This document shows positions 1-7,217 of a DNA stretch of 64,000 bases, in pieces. Source of the DNA: Mycolicibacterium sp. CBMA 234 (GTDB lineage: Bacteria; Actinomycetota; Actinomycetes; Mycobacteriales; Mycobacteriaceae); assembly GCF_009729415.1 (NCBI RefSeq), contig NZ_MPKW01000027.1, positions 124,001 through 188,000 on the forward strand, written 5' to 3'. Below the pieces are notes generated by a model. The model saw only the letters and a list, made by a program, of their open reading frames with translations. It searched no databases and was not told the DNA's origin. A program made the translations under genes and the position numbers. Position 1 is the stretch's first letter; each line of letters begins with the position of its first letter.

Positions 1-141
1 CAGTAGGCCGTGATGGGTGTTGTCCGGGTCGTAGTGGTCAGAGAACGAGAACGAGTGTTTGGAATCCAGCCACGAGATACGGGTCGCGGCGCGGTCGGCG
101 GCGCGACGGATATCGATGGTTTCGGCTTCACGGCCCGTCAT
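1..141 (-). CDS. Pirin family protein, 5' end only (Rv0181c homologue)
   Basis: Only the first 47 residues are in the window; the gene continues past the left edge. It starts with ATG at 141 and reads MTGREAETIDIRRAADRAAT, followed by SWLDSKHSFSFSDHYDPDN and THHGLL. The WLDSKHSFSF and HYDP pattern is the characteristic N-terminal signature of pirins, bicupin iron proteins; bacterial members often have quercetinase-like or redox-regulatory roles. In M. tuberculosis the equivalent gene (Rv0181c) also lies beside sigG. It is transcribed divergently from a MarR regulator 76 bp away, an arrangement that often means the regulator controls the pirin. Metal ligands lie outside the window, so activity cannot be judged. 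Confidence 0.85.
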   Translation of the reverse strand, partial: MTGREAETIDIRRAADRAATRISWLDSKHSFSFSDHYDPDNTHHGLL

Positions 142-198
142 GTCAACCCCTGTCGTTGTCGGTGAGCTTAGGTGTCGCTACTGGACGGCACAACATAA

Positions 199-210
199 AT
201 GATGTGTCAT
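199..210. promoter_or_regulatory. Possible MarR operator between pirin and marR genes
   Basis: The 76 bp between the two divergent starts is AT-rich for this genome. It holds the imperfect palindrome ATGA-TGTG-TCAT about 8 bp before the regulator's start codon. A site there could repress both genes. The arms are only 4 bp, so this is weak. Confidence 0.25.
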
Positions 211-217
211 ATATTTC

Positions 218-652
218 ATGTGGCTGACCGACGACCAGCAGGACCTCTGGCGCGCGTACCTCGCGATGAGCGGCCGACTGCAGGCCGCGCTCAACCGGCA
301 ACTGCAGCACGATCACGGGCTGTCGCTGGCCGACTATGACGTGCTCGTGGCCCTCAGTGAACGTCCGGACTGTCGGATGGGTGAGCTCGGCGCGTACCTG
401 AACTGGGAGCAGAGCCGGGTGTCCCATCAGCTGGCGCGCATGCGGGCCCGCGGCCTGATTGAGCGGTCCGGGGCCGTCGACGACCGGCGCGCTGCCGTCG
501 TCACCCTCAGCGAAAGCGGACGCGACGCACTGGAGGCCGCCGCTCCGGCGCACGCCGAACTGGTCCGTTCTGTTGTGTTCGACGGGATGAGCCGAACGCA
601 GGCAACGGCGCTACGGCAGTGGGCCGCCGCCGTGTTGGAGCGACTGGACTGA
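218..652 (+). CDS. MarR family transcriptional regulator
   Basis: A 144-residue protein of typical MarR length. The N-terminal helix (LWRAYLAMSGRLQAALNRQL) serves dimerisation in this family. The winged helix-turn-helix spans about residues 37-95, with LSLADYDVLVALSE, the recognition segment NWEQSRVSHQLARM (about 62-75), and the wing RSGAVDDRRAAVVTLSESG (about 82-100). The DDRR wing motif is diagnostic of MarR. Its divergent position next to the pirin gene suggests it autoregulates and controls pirin in response to a small phenolic or oxidative signal. The ligand is not deducible. The ATG at 218 lies close to the putative operator. Confidence 0.9.
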   Translation: MWLTDDQQDLWRAYLAMSGRLQAALNRQLQHDHGLSLADYDVLVALSERPDCRMGELGAYLNWEQSRVSHQLARMRARGLIERSGAVDDRRAAVVTLSESGRDALEAAAPAHAELVRSVVFDGMSRTQATALRQWAAAVLERLD

Positions 653-719
653 TCCGACGGCGAGAGTCTCAGCGGATTCGCAGCTACAGTAGGACTGTTC
701 GGGTTGCGGGAGGATTCAC

Positions 720-1103
720 GTGAAACATTCAGTCGCCGCTGCTGCCATGGCAGGCGCGCTGATCGCCGGGGTGGCGTGGTTGCCCGCCCCGCAGGCGCAC
801 GCGGAGGGGTCCTGTGTGCCGTTGGACGGCAGCCCGATGGTGGTCACGCGGAATCCGAACACGGGCATCGGCAAGAAGCTCGATATCGTCCGGACCTACA
901 CCTATTCCGACGGCATGGTGAATTGGACCATCCATCAGGACGGCGGGATCAAAGACAACACCGGCCTCGGGTTCGGCGCGACCATCAACCAGATCTACAT
1001 CCCGGAACTCGACTCCAGCGGGTCCGTGCCCGGCAACCCGGGTGACGTGGTCAACATCGACAGTTGGCACTTCCACACCCACGTACGGGTCTGCGACCAA
1101 TAG
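720..1103 (+). CDS. Small secreted protein of unknown function
   Basis: A 127-residue protein starting at GTG 720 after a good ribosome site (GCGGGAGG, 706-713). Residues 1-29 form a Sec signal peptide: basic start MKH, an alanine-rich core, and a probable cleavage site after AHA. The mature part is about 98 residues, rich in N, G and D, with two cysteines (CVPLD near the new N terminus and VRVCDQ at the end) that could form one disulphide. Mycobacteria have many such short exported proteins; no specific family was recognised. It is followed at once by the convergent LysR gene, with 14 bp between stops, and appears monocistronic. Confidence 0.75.
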   Translation: MKHSVAAAAMAGALIAGVAWLPAPQAHAEGSCVPLDGSPMVVTRNPNTGIGKKLDIVRTYTYSDGMVNWTIHQDGGIKDNTGLGFGATINQIYIPELDSSGSVPGNPGDVVNIDSWHFHTHVRVCDQ

Positions 1104-1117
1104 CGTATTCGTTCTGG

Positions 1118-2056
1118 TCAGCGCGCCCAGGAGCGCAGCCATTTGTTGTCGATGGTCCTTGCGGCGTGGTCGGTTTCGAGGTGGGCCAGCAACGATGCTA
1201 ATCCCGGATGGGCATTGTCGGTGCGCCAGATGATCCAGAGCGGATAGACCGGGGTCGGGTCGACGATGGGGATGCGCCGCAGGTCGTACTGGGCGGGCCA
1301 CAAGTATTGAGACCGTTCGCCGACGAGGTTGGCGAGAGTAGGTGAGTCGGCTATCTCGGCGAGCAGAACTTCCGCGCCGAAGGCCGGGCCGAGCACATCG
1401 ATGGTGAGGCCGAACGCCGCTGCCAGCTCGTCGTAGTAGTTCCTGACTTCGCTATCGGTGGGCAGGCCCGGCATCCAGATCGGATGGCCGGCGAGGTCGG
1501 CAGGCGTGATCGTTGCCGCGTTGGCGAGCCGATGCCGCGGGCCGACAAGCAGCTGATGTCTGTCCTCGATGACACGCGCACACGAAAGCCCAGAACCGGC
1601 GAGCTGCTTGGCTGGATCAATCAGGCCACGGAACGTGGCATCGAGTGCGCCGGTGGCGACTGCGGTCAACGCCGCTTCGACGTTGTCCTCGGGCAGCACG
1701 ACGACGTCGAGTTCGAGGTCTGAGTGCTGCTGATAGAAGCCGTGCAGCAGCGTGGCCGGCGCCGTTCGGCGGTTGCGCACGTCGACCCGCAACGCGCGTT
1801 GGCCCGGCCGCACTGACGTCAGCGCCCGTTCCTCTGCGCGCAGGAGCTCCCGGGCATGCGGCAGGAAGGCTTGCCCGTCGACGGTGAGCAGTGCACCCTT
1901 CGGTGTCCTCGCGATCAGCCGGACTCCCAGTGAGCTTTCCAGCGCGGCGATCCGCTTGGAGACGGCCTGCTGGGTGATCCCGAGCTCGTCACCGGCTGCC
2001 TGGAACCCGCCGGTGTCTGCGACTGCGACGAAGGTGTGCACTGCGGCAAGCTCCAC
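1118..2056 (-). CDS. LysR family transcriptional regulator
   Basis: A 312-residue LysR-type regulator. The N-terminal winged helix (residues 1-60) reads MELAAVHTFVAVADTGGFQA, AGDELGITQQAVSKRIAALE, then LGVRLIARTPKGALLTVDGQ, the family signature. Residues about 90-300 form the periplasmic-binding-like effector domain. It diverges from an MFS transporter that starts 138 bp away, the usual LysR/target layout. It therefore probably activates the transporter gene when an exported compound is present. The effector cannot be read from sequence. Confidence 0.9.
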   Translation of the reverse strand: MELAAVHTFVAVADTGGFQAAGDELGITQQAVSKRIAALESSLGVRLIARTPKGALLTVDGQAFLPHARELLRAEERALTSVRPGQRALRVDVRNRRTAPATLLHGFYQQHSDLELDVVVLPEDNVEAALTAVATGALDATFRGLIDPAKQLAGSGLSCARVIEDRHQLLVGPRHRLANAATITPADLAGHPIWMPGLPTDSEVRNYYDELAAAFGLTIDVLGPAFGAEVLLAEIADSPTLANLVGERSQYLWPAQYDLRRIPIVDPTPVYPLWIIWRTDNAHPGLASLLAHLETDHAARTIDNKWLRSWAR

Positions 2057-2194
2057 GACTCACAACGCTAAGCGACAACTTGAAGTTGTGGCGCACCGAT
2101 TGTCGGGTTGTTGGGTCCACCACGAGTTCCTCGGTTGGATCGGTGCTCGACAACGCGTGTTTGTCGGAGTCGACAGGGAGGGCGGGCCGGGCTG

Positions 2195-3445
2195 GTGGGC
2201 AACAGGGTTCGGCTGGGTCGCCGATTCGGTTGGCTGTGGGGCGCCTACGCGGTGAGTGCGTACGGAACCGGCTTAGGTTTCGGTGCCTTTTCGTATGTGG
2301 CGATCACAGTTCTGCACGCCAACTCCGCCGAAGTCGCAGCGCTCTCGGTCACCGGCTTGGCAGTCGGGGCCGTGCTTGCCCTGCCGCTAGGGCCGTGGGT
2401 CGAGTACCGGCGGAAGCGGCCGGTGATGATCACGATGGACGTACTCCGCTTTCTCGCGATGGCGACCGTCCCGATCGCCTATGTCCTGGGCATCCTCAGC
2501 TTCGCACAGCTCATCGTGGTCAACGTTGTGGCCGCAACCGCAAAGATCGCGTTCAACGCCGCCAGCGGTAGCTACCTCAAGCACCTCGTCGAACCGCAGC
2601 ATCTGCTGGCGGCCAGCAGCCGCTTCGAGTCGACGACATGGTCTGCCACCGCCGTCGGTCCCGTACTCGGCGGCGCGGCTATGGGTTTGATCGGGCCGGT
2701 CGCCACGATCGTTGCCGATTCGGCCAGCTACTTGCTCTCCGCGGTTGGCGTCGGTGCCATCGGCGGCGACGAGCCGGTACCGCCAAAGAAGTTGGAGCGC
2801 AGCCGGTTACGCAATCTGGTCGACGGCTGGTGCTGCATCTGGAACCACGCGACGTTGCGGCGGCTCTTCGTCAATGCCGTCGCCGTCAATGCGCTGATCA
2901 TGGCCGCCGAACCTCCGTTGACTGTCATGATGCTCGGACAGCTGGGCTTCGCGCCGTGGCAGTACGGGCTCGCGTTCGCCGTGCCATGCCTCGGCGGGCT
3001 TGTCGGGTCACGGCTGGCCAGCCGCGTCGTCACGCGGTATGGCCAACCCGCTGTCCTGGTGCGGGTCGGGGCGCTGCGCGCGCTATGGCCGATCGGGCTG
3101 GCCTTCATCCAGCCTGGTGTGCCCGGGCTGTTGATCGTGATGGCTGTCGAGCTCGCGCTCATCGGGTGCATCAGCCTCCACAATCCCGTCGTGGCCGCGT
3201 ACCGGATGGCGAACGTCGACGCGTCCCAGCTGGCCCGCCTGCTGTCCGCATGGTCCATCACCAGTAGCGCCGGCATCGCGATCACTACTGCGTTGTGGGG
3301 CGTATTGGCCAATCTCACGAGCCCGCGTCTCGCCATCGCCACTGCCGGAATCCTGCTGCTAGCCACACCGCTTCTCCTCCCGCGACTCGGCCAGGAGCGC
3401 GGAGCGAACGAGCGGACAACCCCTTGTCTGGTCAGCCGCGTCTAG
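2195..3445 (+). CDS. MFS transporter, probable drug or metabolite exporter
   Basis: About 416 residues with roughly 12 hydrophobic segments, the length of a major facilitator superfamily efflux protein. The frame is open from 2108, but the first 29 codons are R/G/P-rich and non-membrane. GTG 2195 follows a GGGAGG (2176-2181) and places the first membrane helix (FGWLWGAYAVSAYGTGLGFG) about 12 residues in, so it is preferred. The loop WVEYRRKRPVMITMD after helix 2 matches the MFS motif A position. Helix-rich segments continue to LATPLLLPRLGQE. It is divergent from a LysR regulator that is its likely controller. Substrate unknown; macrolide-efflux-like members share this layout. Confidence 0.8.
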   Translation: MGNRVRLGRRFGWLWGAYAVSAYGTGLGFGAFSYVAITVLHANSAEVAALSVTGLAVGAVLALPLGPWVEYRRKRPVMITMDVLRFLAMATVPIAYVLGILSFAQLIVVNVVAATAKIAFNAASGSYLKHLVEPQHLLAASSRFESTTWSATAVGPVLGGAAMGLIGPVATIVADSASYLLSAVGVGAIGGDEPVPPKKLERSRLRNLVDGWCCIWNHATLRRLFVNAVAVNALIMAAEPPLTVMMLGQLGFAPWQYGLAFAVPCLGGLVGSRLASRVVTRYGQPAVLVRVGALRALWPIGLAFIQPGVPGLLIVMAVELALIGCISLHNPVVAAYRMANVDASQLARLLSAWSITSSAGIAITTALWGVLANLTSPRLAIATAGILLLATPLLLPRLGQERGANERTTPCLVSRV

Positions 3446-3536
3446 GCCGTCCGCGGGCGGTCCGTCGTCCCCGTTTGCGTGATCTCGTCCGAAATTTGTC
3501 GGAACAATCAATTCCAGTGAAATAGCTGGTCCCTCG

Positions 3537-3869
3537 GTGTTAGCGTCCAGCCGTCATCTACAGCGCGGTGAGACGGGCGGAACGACCGCAGGCACCGGGA
3601 CGAAGCCCGACACCGGGACGACGAGCGGCACCGGGGCGTCGACCGATGCGGGCACGGGTGCCGAAAAGGGTCAAACCAAGGGGCAAAACAAGCCCGGCAA
3701 GCCCAAGGGCACAAAGACCACGAAGCCGAAAGATGCTGCCGCGAGCGGAGATTCATCCGTATCGAACGCGGACAGCGACAATAGTGGCTCGGGTCGGCAC
3801 CGGGCGCCGTCGTCGACCGGCGGTAAGCACCGCGCTCCGGATTCCGGCAGCGGCAAGCACGCCGCCTGA
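3537..3869 (+). CDS. Hypothetical low-complexity protein, possible remnant of a disordered tail
   Basis: An open frame of 110 residues from GTG 3537. It lacks a convincing ribosome site and is open without a stop back to 3483. It is almost wholly T, G, K, S and D, with short repeats such as GTGT, KGQTKGQNKPGKPKGTK and three variants of GxHRAP / GKHxA near the end (GRHRAP, GKHRAP, GKHAA). This looks like an intrinsically disordered basic tail, as found at the C terminus of some exported mycobacterial proteins, including the 13458-15071 product here. No folded domain or signal peptide precedes it. It may be a real small gene or the decayed 3' end of a larger one. If it is not a gene, 3446-3920 is a non-coding gap of about 475 bp. 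Confidence 0.3.
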   Translation: MLASSRHLQRGETGGTTAGTGTKPDTGTTSGTGASTDAGTGAEKGQTKGQNKPGKPKGTKTTKPKDAAASGDSSVSNADSDNSGSGRHRAPSSTGGKHRAPDSGSGKHAA

Positions 3870-3920
3870 GCATTGCTAGGTCCGTCCCACTCAGTGGTTG
3901 GCCTCGCATACGCTGTCGAC

Positions 3921-4697
3921 GTGGATATCAACGGAGCTAGCGCAGTCGTCACCGGCGGCGCGTCAGGAATCGGTGCGGCTGTTGCCCGTCAGTTGGCCGC
4001 CAAGGGTGCCCGGGTCGTCATTGCCGACCTTCAGGCCGAAAAGGGCGAGGCGCTCGCCAAGGAGATCGGCGGCGTCTTCGTCTCCGTCGACGTCACCAAC
4101 ACCGAGCAGATCATCGACGCGGTCAAGACCGCCGCTGACCTCGGCCCGCTGCGTGCCCTGGTGAACTCGGCCGGTGTCGGCTGGGCCCAGCGCACCATCG
4201 GCAAGGACGGCGAGTTCGAGTCGGCGCACAACCTGGACCTGTACAAGAAGGTCCTCGACATCAACCTGGTCGGCACCTTCGACTGCATCCGCATCGCTGC
4301 CACCCAGATGAGCAAGAACGACTTCACCGAGGCCGGTGAGCGTGGCGCCATCGTCAACATGACCAGCGTCGCGGCGTTCGACGGCCAGATCGGCCAGGCT
4401 GCGTACTCGTCGTCCAAGGGTGGCGTCGTGGGCCTGACCCTGCCGGTCGCGCGCGACCTGTCGGCAGTCGGCATCCGCGTCAACACCGTGGCCCCCGGCC
4501 TGATCGATACCCCGATCTATGGCGAAGGCGAAGCCTCGGAAGCCTTCAAGGCCAAGCTCGGCGAGTCCGTGCTGTTCCCGCACCGCCTGGGCAAGCCCGA
4601 GGAACTGGCCTCGATGGTCGTCGAGTTGCTGACCAACTCGTACATGAACGCCGAGGTCGTCCGCGTCGACGGCGGCATCCGGATGCCTCCGAAGTAG
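3921..4697 (+). CDS. SDR dehydrogenase, probable 3-hydroxyacyl-CoA dehydrogenase type (HSD10-like)
   Basis: A 258-residue classical short-chain dehydrogenase. With GTG 3921 as start, the Rossmann motif TGGASGIG is at residues 11-18, NSAG at 82-85, the catalytic serine in NMTSVA at 149, and Tyr162/Lys166 in YSSSKGG. PGLIDTPIYGEG closes the active site. The insertion VGWAQRTIGKDG with an acyl-chain-style loop resembles the type II 3-hydroxyacyl-CoA dehydrogenases (HSD17B10 family), which use NAD and act in beta-oxidation. The frame continues upstream to 3873 without a better start, and the start lacks a strong ribosome site. A terminator-like hairpin follows 14 bp after the stop, so transcription probably ends there. 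The exact substrate is inferred. Confidence 0.85.
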   Translation: MDINGASAVVTGGASGIGAAVARQLAAKGARVVIADLQAEKGEALAKEIGGVFVSVDVTNTEQIIDAVKTAADLGPLRALVNSAGVGWAQRTIGKDGEFESAHNLDLYKKVLDINLVGTFDCIRIAATQMSKNDFTEAGERGAIVNMTSVAAFDGQIGQAAYSSSKGGVVGLTLPVARDLSAVGIRVNTVAPGLIDTPIYGEGEASEAFKAKLGESVLFPHRLGKPEELASMVVELLTNSYMNAEVVRVDGGIRMPPK

Positions 4698-4703
4698 TTC
4701 TTT

Positions 4704-4763
4704 CGCGAACAGACGCAAAACTGCCCCTTTTCTTCGGAAGAGGGGCAGTTTTGTGTCTGCTCA
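4704..4763. terminator. Terminator-like hairpin, repeat family copy 1
   Basis: An inverted repeat with arms AAAACTGCCCCT (4717-4728) and AGGGGCAGTTTT (4741-4752). The arms extend outward to AGAC/GTCT and end in a T run on either strand. It lies just after the SDR stop codon and would work as a bidirectional intrinsic terminator. The same sequence, including the left flank CGCGAACAGACGC, occurs at three other places in this window. Confidence 0.8.
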
Positions 4764-4778
4764 CCGCACAGCGCCGCC

Positions 4779-4841
4779 GCGAGCGTGCGCTGAGATCGCG
4801 GTTCTGGCGTCTGGCATGGTCTGGCTGCACATTCGCCACGG
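4779..4841. repeat. Intergenic GATCGCG/TGCGC element, copy 1
   Basis: The segment CGAGCGTGCGCTGAGATCGC, followed by GGTTCTGGCG and then TGCACATTCGCCACGG, matches elements at 26339-26404 and 48205-48275. The ends are inverted (CGAGCGTGCGC against TGCACATTCG), so it is an imperfect palindrome. It sits between the terminator and the DUF4349 gene. Function unknown. Confidence 0.5.
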
Positions 4842-4875
4842 AAAACCTGTGAACTGCTCGGTACGCTGGGATGGC

Positions 4876-5799
4876 ATGACGCGCAGGCGGTTCCGGCCGA
4901 TCGCTTTTCTTGCCCTTTTCGTCGCTGCCCTGTGGTTGGTGACCGGCTGCGGCGGCAGCAGTCCCGCGCGCCACGAGTCTTCCGCCCCGACGACGCAGCC
5001 GAATGCCCCGGCACCATTGAGCGGTACCGCGGACTTCAAAGGCGGTGCGCCGGAAGCGCCTCCGCCACCTGTCGATCCGGCGCGCGATGTCGTCAAGACT
5101 GCGTCGTTGATCCTCACCGCTGCAGATCCGTCGGCAGCGGCGGACAAGGCGACCTCGATCGTCGACAAAGCGGGCGGGCGCGTCGATGAGCGCTCGGACG
5201 ATGCAGGGTCGACGGCCGGCCGCGCCAGCGTCCACTTGGTGCTGAGAGTTCCCGCCAACGGGCTCGACGCGACGCTGGCCTCACTCAAGGCGCTCGGGAC
5301 GGTCCAGACCCTCGAGGTGAAGACCGACGACGTCACGACACGGCGCGTCGACCTCGACGCCCGGATCACCGCGCTGAAGACGTCAGTGGACCGGCTGCTG
5401 GGGATCATGCGCGACTCCAAGGACCCCGATGCGCTGATCAAAGCTGAGGACGCGTTGTCGTCGCGGCAGGCCGAGCTGCAGAGTCTGCAGGCGCAGCGCG
5501 ACACCCTCCGTGACCAGATCGCCTACAGCTCGGTCGACGTCCAGATCACAGCCGAGCGCAGCGGCGGCCCCTCCCCAGAGCGCTATCGCGGATTCTTCGG
5601 ACAGGTCGAACATGGCTGGGACACGTTGTGGGCCTTCGGATCCCATCTCGTCCTGGCCTTCGGGTTCCTGCTGCCGTGGCTGCTGCCACTCGCGGTAACC
5701 GGCGGAGCCCTCTACGCGCTCATCCGGTGGACCGGCTCCCGCCGCGATCGAGCCGCAGCGGCAGTTCCTCCGCCGCCCGCGGCCCCGCCGGAGCCGTAA
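4876..5799 (+). CDS. DUF4349 lipoprotein with C-terminal membrane helix
   Basis: A 307-residue protein starting at ATG 4876. Residues 1-24 are a lipoprotein signal (MTRRRFRPIAFLALFVAALW, lipobox LVTGC), with Cys25 as the likely lipidated residue. A Pro/Thr-rich linker leads to a DUF4349 domain (about 75-240) with VVKTASLILTAADP, the RVDLDARITALKTSVDRLL coiled coil and DALIKAEDALSSRQAEL. After it, a hydrophobic segment near 262-290 (HLVLAFGFLLPWLLPLAVTG) would cross the membrane, and the tail is Pro/Ala-rich. DUF4349 proteins are anchored envelope proteins of unknown role. Near-identical hairpin repeats flank the gene on both sides in direct orientation. Confidence 0.85.
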   Translation: MTRRRFRPIAFLALFVAALWLVTGCGGSSPARHESSAPTTQPNAPAPLSGTADFKGGAPEAPPPPVDPARDVVKTASLILTAADPSAAADKATSIVDKAGGRVDERSDDAGSTAGRASVHLVLRVPANGLDATLASLKALGTVQTLEVKTDDVTTRRVDLDARITALKTSVDRLLGIMRDSKDPDALIKAEDALSSRQAELQSLQAQRDTLRDQIAYSSVDVQITAERSGGPSPERYRGFFGQVEHGWDTLWAFGSHLVLAFGFLLPWLLPLAVTGGALYALIRWTGSRRDRAAAAVPPPPAAPPEP

Positions 5800-5802
5800 C
5801 TT

Positions 5803-5890
5803 CCGCGAACAGACGCAAAACTGCCCCTTCTCCGAGGAAAAGGGGCAGTTTTGGTGGGGGTACCGCCCGTTTGCGGGGGACTGTTCGCGA
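5803..5890. terminator. Composite terminator plus GGGGGTACC repeat, copy 2
   Basis: The hairpin arms AAAACTGCCCCTT and AAGGGGCAGTTTT (5817-5852) match copy 1. A second palindromic block follows at 5853-5880 (GGTGGGGGTACCGCCC, then TTTGCGGGGGA), of the type seen at 11530-11557. The whole is enclosed by CGCGAACAG (5804-5812) and its inverse CTGTTCGCG (5881-5889). It lies between the convergent DUF4349 and alcohol dehydrogenase genes and would end both transcripts. Confidence 0.75.
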
Positions 5891-5897
5891 GAAGCGG

Positions 5898-7022
5898 TTA
5901 CCAGTCGGACTCGTCGAAGGTGACGACGCCGCGAATGTTGTTGCCGTCCACCATGTCCTGGTAGCCCTGGTTGATGTCTTCGAGCTTGTAGGTCCGGGTG
6001 ACCATGTCGTCGATGTTCAGCAGGCCGGACTTGTACAGCGCGGTCAGGCGCGGGGTTTCGACGTGCGAGCTGCCGCCACCGAAGATGTTGCCCTTCAACG
6101 TCTTCTGCAGCATGGTGAACAGGAACAGGTTCAGCTTGACGTCGACGTCCATGAGCGAGCCCATGCCGGTGACCACACAGGTGCCGGTCTTGGCGGTCAG
6201 GGTCATCGCCTCTTCGAGGTACTCGCCCTTCATCTCACCGACGGCGAGGATGACCTTGTCGGCCATCAGGCCCCAGGTCAGGTCGATCATCGGCCCGATG
6301 GCCTCGGCCATGGACGGGAACACGTGCGTCGCACCGAATTTCAGCGCCTGCTCGCGCTTCCACGGGTTCGGGTCGATGGCGATGACGTGCTTGGCGCCGG
6401 AGATCACCGCGCCCTGCAGCGCGCTCATGCCGATGCCGCCGACGCCGATGATCGCGACTGACTCACCGGGCTGAACCTGCGCCACGTTGGTGGCCGAGCC
6501 GAAGCCGGTCGGCACCGCACAGCCCATCAGGGCGGCGCTCTCGAACGGGATGTCCTTGTCGACCTTGACGACGGAGTCCTTGTGCACCGTCATGTACGGC
6601 GCGAAGGTGCCCAGCAGGTTCATGGCCGCGACCTCTTTGCCGCGGGCGTGGATGCGGTTGGTGCCGTCGGCGATCGACTTGCCACCCAGCAGGACGGCGC
6701 CGCGGTCGCACAGCGAGCGGAAGCCCTTCAAACACGGCGGGCAGGTGCCACACGCGGGGATGAACGCCAGGATGACGTGGTCGCCCTCTTCGATGCCGGT
6801 GACGTTCTTCCCGACCTTGGTGACGACGCCCGCGCCTTCGTGCCCGCCGAGGCAGGGCAGCGGCATCGGGGTGGCGCCGGTGGTCAGGTGGTAGTCGGAG
6901 TGGCACATGCCAGCGGCATGCATCCGGATTTGTACTTCGTCGGCAACGGGGTCACCGAGGTCGATTTCCTCGACCTGGAACGGTGAGTTCACTTCCCACA
7001 GCAGAGCGCCTTTGGTCTTCAT
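5898..7022 (-). CDS. Zinc alcohol dehydrogenase, NDMA-dependent family (AdhD-like)
   Basis: A 374-residue medium-chain dehydrogenase starting at the ATG of MKTKGALLWEVNSPF; four upstream codons in frame are not needed. Catalytic zinc ligands are visible at Cys40 (GMCHSDY), His61-Glu62 (GGHEGAG) and a downstream cysteine. The structural-zinc cysteines are 91, 94, 97 and 105 (CGTCPPCLKGFRSLC). The NAD motif is GVGGIGMSALQGAV. The N terminus and RIHARGKEVAAMNLLGTFAPY match the actinobacterial NDMA-dependent alcohol dehydrogenases, which hold nicotinamide cofactor tightly and oxidise primary alcohols. M. tuberculosis AdhD (Rv3086) is a close relative. Repeats upstream suggest its own regulator. 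Confidence 0.9.
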   Translation of the reverse strand: MKTKGALLWEVNSPFQVEEIDLGDPVADEVQIRMHAAGMCHSDYHLTTGATPMPLPCLGGHEGAGVVTKVGKNVTGIEEGDHVILAFIPACGTCPPCLKGFRSLCDRGAVLLGGKSIADGTNRIHARGKEVAAMNLLGTFAPYMTVHKDSVVKVDKDIPFESAALMGCAVPTGFGSATNVAQVQPGESVAIIGVGGIGMSALQGAVISGAKHVIAIDPNPWKREQALKFGATHVFPSMAEAIGPMIDLTWGLMADKVILAVGEMKGEYLEEAMTLTAKTGTCVVTGMGSLMDVDVKLNLFLFTMLQKTLKGNIFGGGSSHVETPRLTALYKSGLLNIDDMVTRTYKLEDINQGYQDMVDGNNIRGVVTFDESDW

Positions 7023-7047
7023 GACGCAGATCATAGCCAGAAAGCGA

Positions 7048-7139
7048 GAACATGTTCCAGAAAGATGCTATGGCATGGGCTCTACCTGCATAGATGCTAC
7101 GTCAGAACATGTCATGTAGCGGGATCAAAAACTAGCATC
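7048..7139 (-). promoter_or_regulatory. Repeat-rich control region upstream of the alcohol dehydrogenase
   Basis: Within 120 bp of the start are the palindrome GAACATGTTC (7048-7057) and a second GAACATGTC (7105-7113). AGATGCTA occurs twice in direct order (7063-7070, 7092-7099), and TAGCATC occurs inverted (7133-7139). Paired short repeats of this kind usually mark binding sites for a dimeric activator or repressor. No regulator gene is adjacent. Nothing else is seen in the 195 bp between the dehydrogenase and sigG. Confidence 0.4.
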
Positions 7140-7217
7140 AGTAGTGTCCTGATCCGGGGAACAGGGACAACGAAGCTCAAGCCGGGTGCCGATCTCGGCG
7201 CGGTGGCGATGGAGCCG

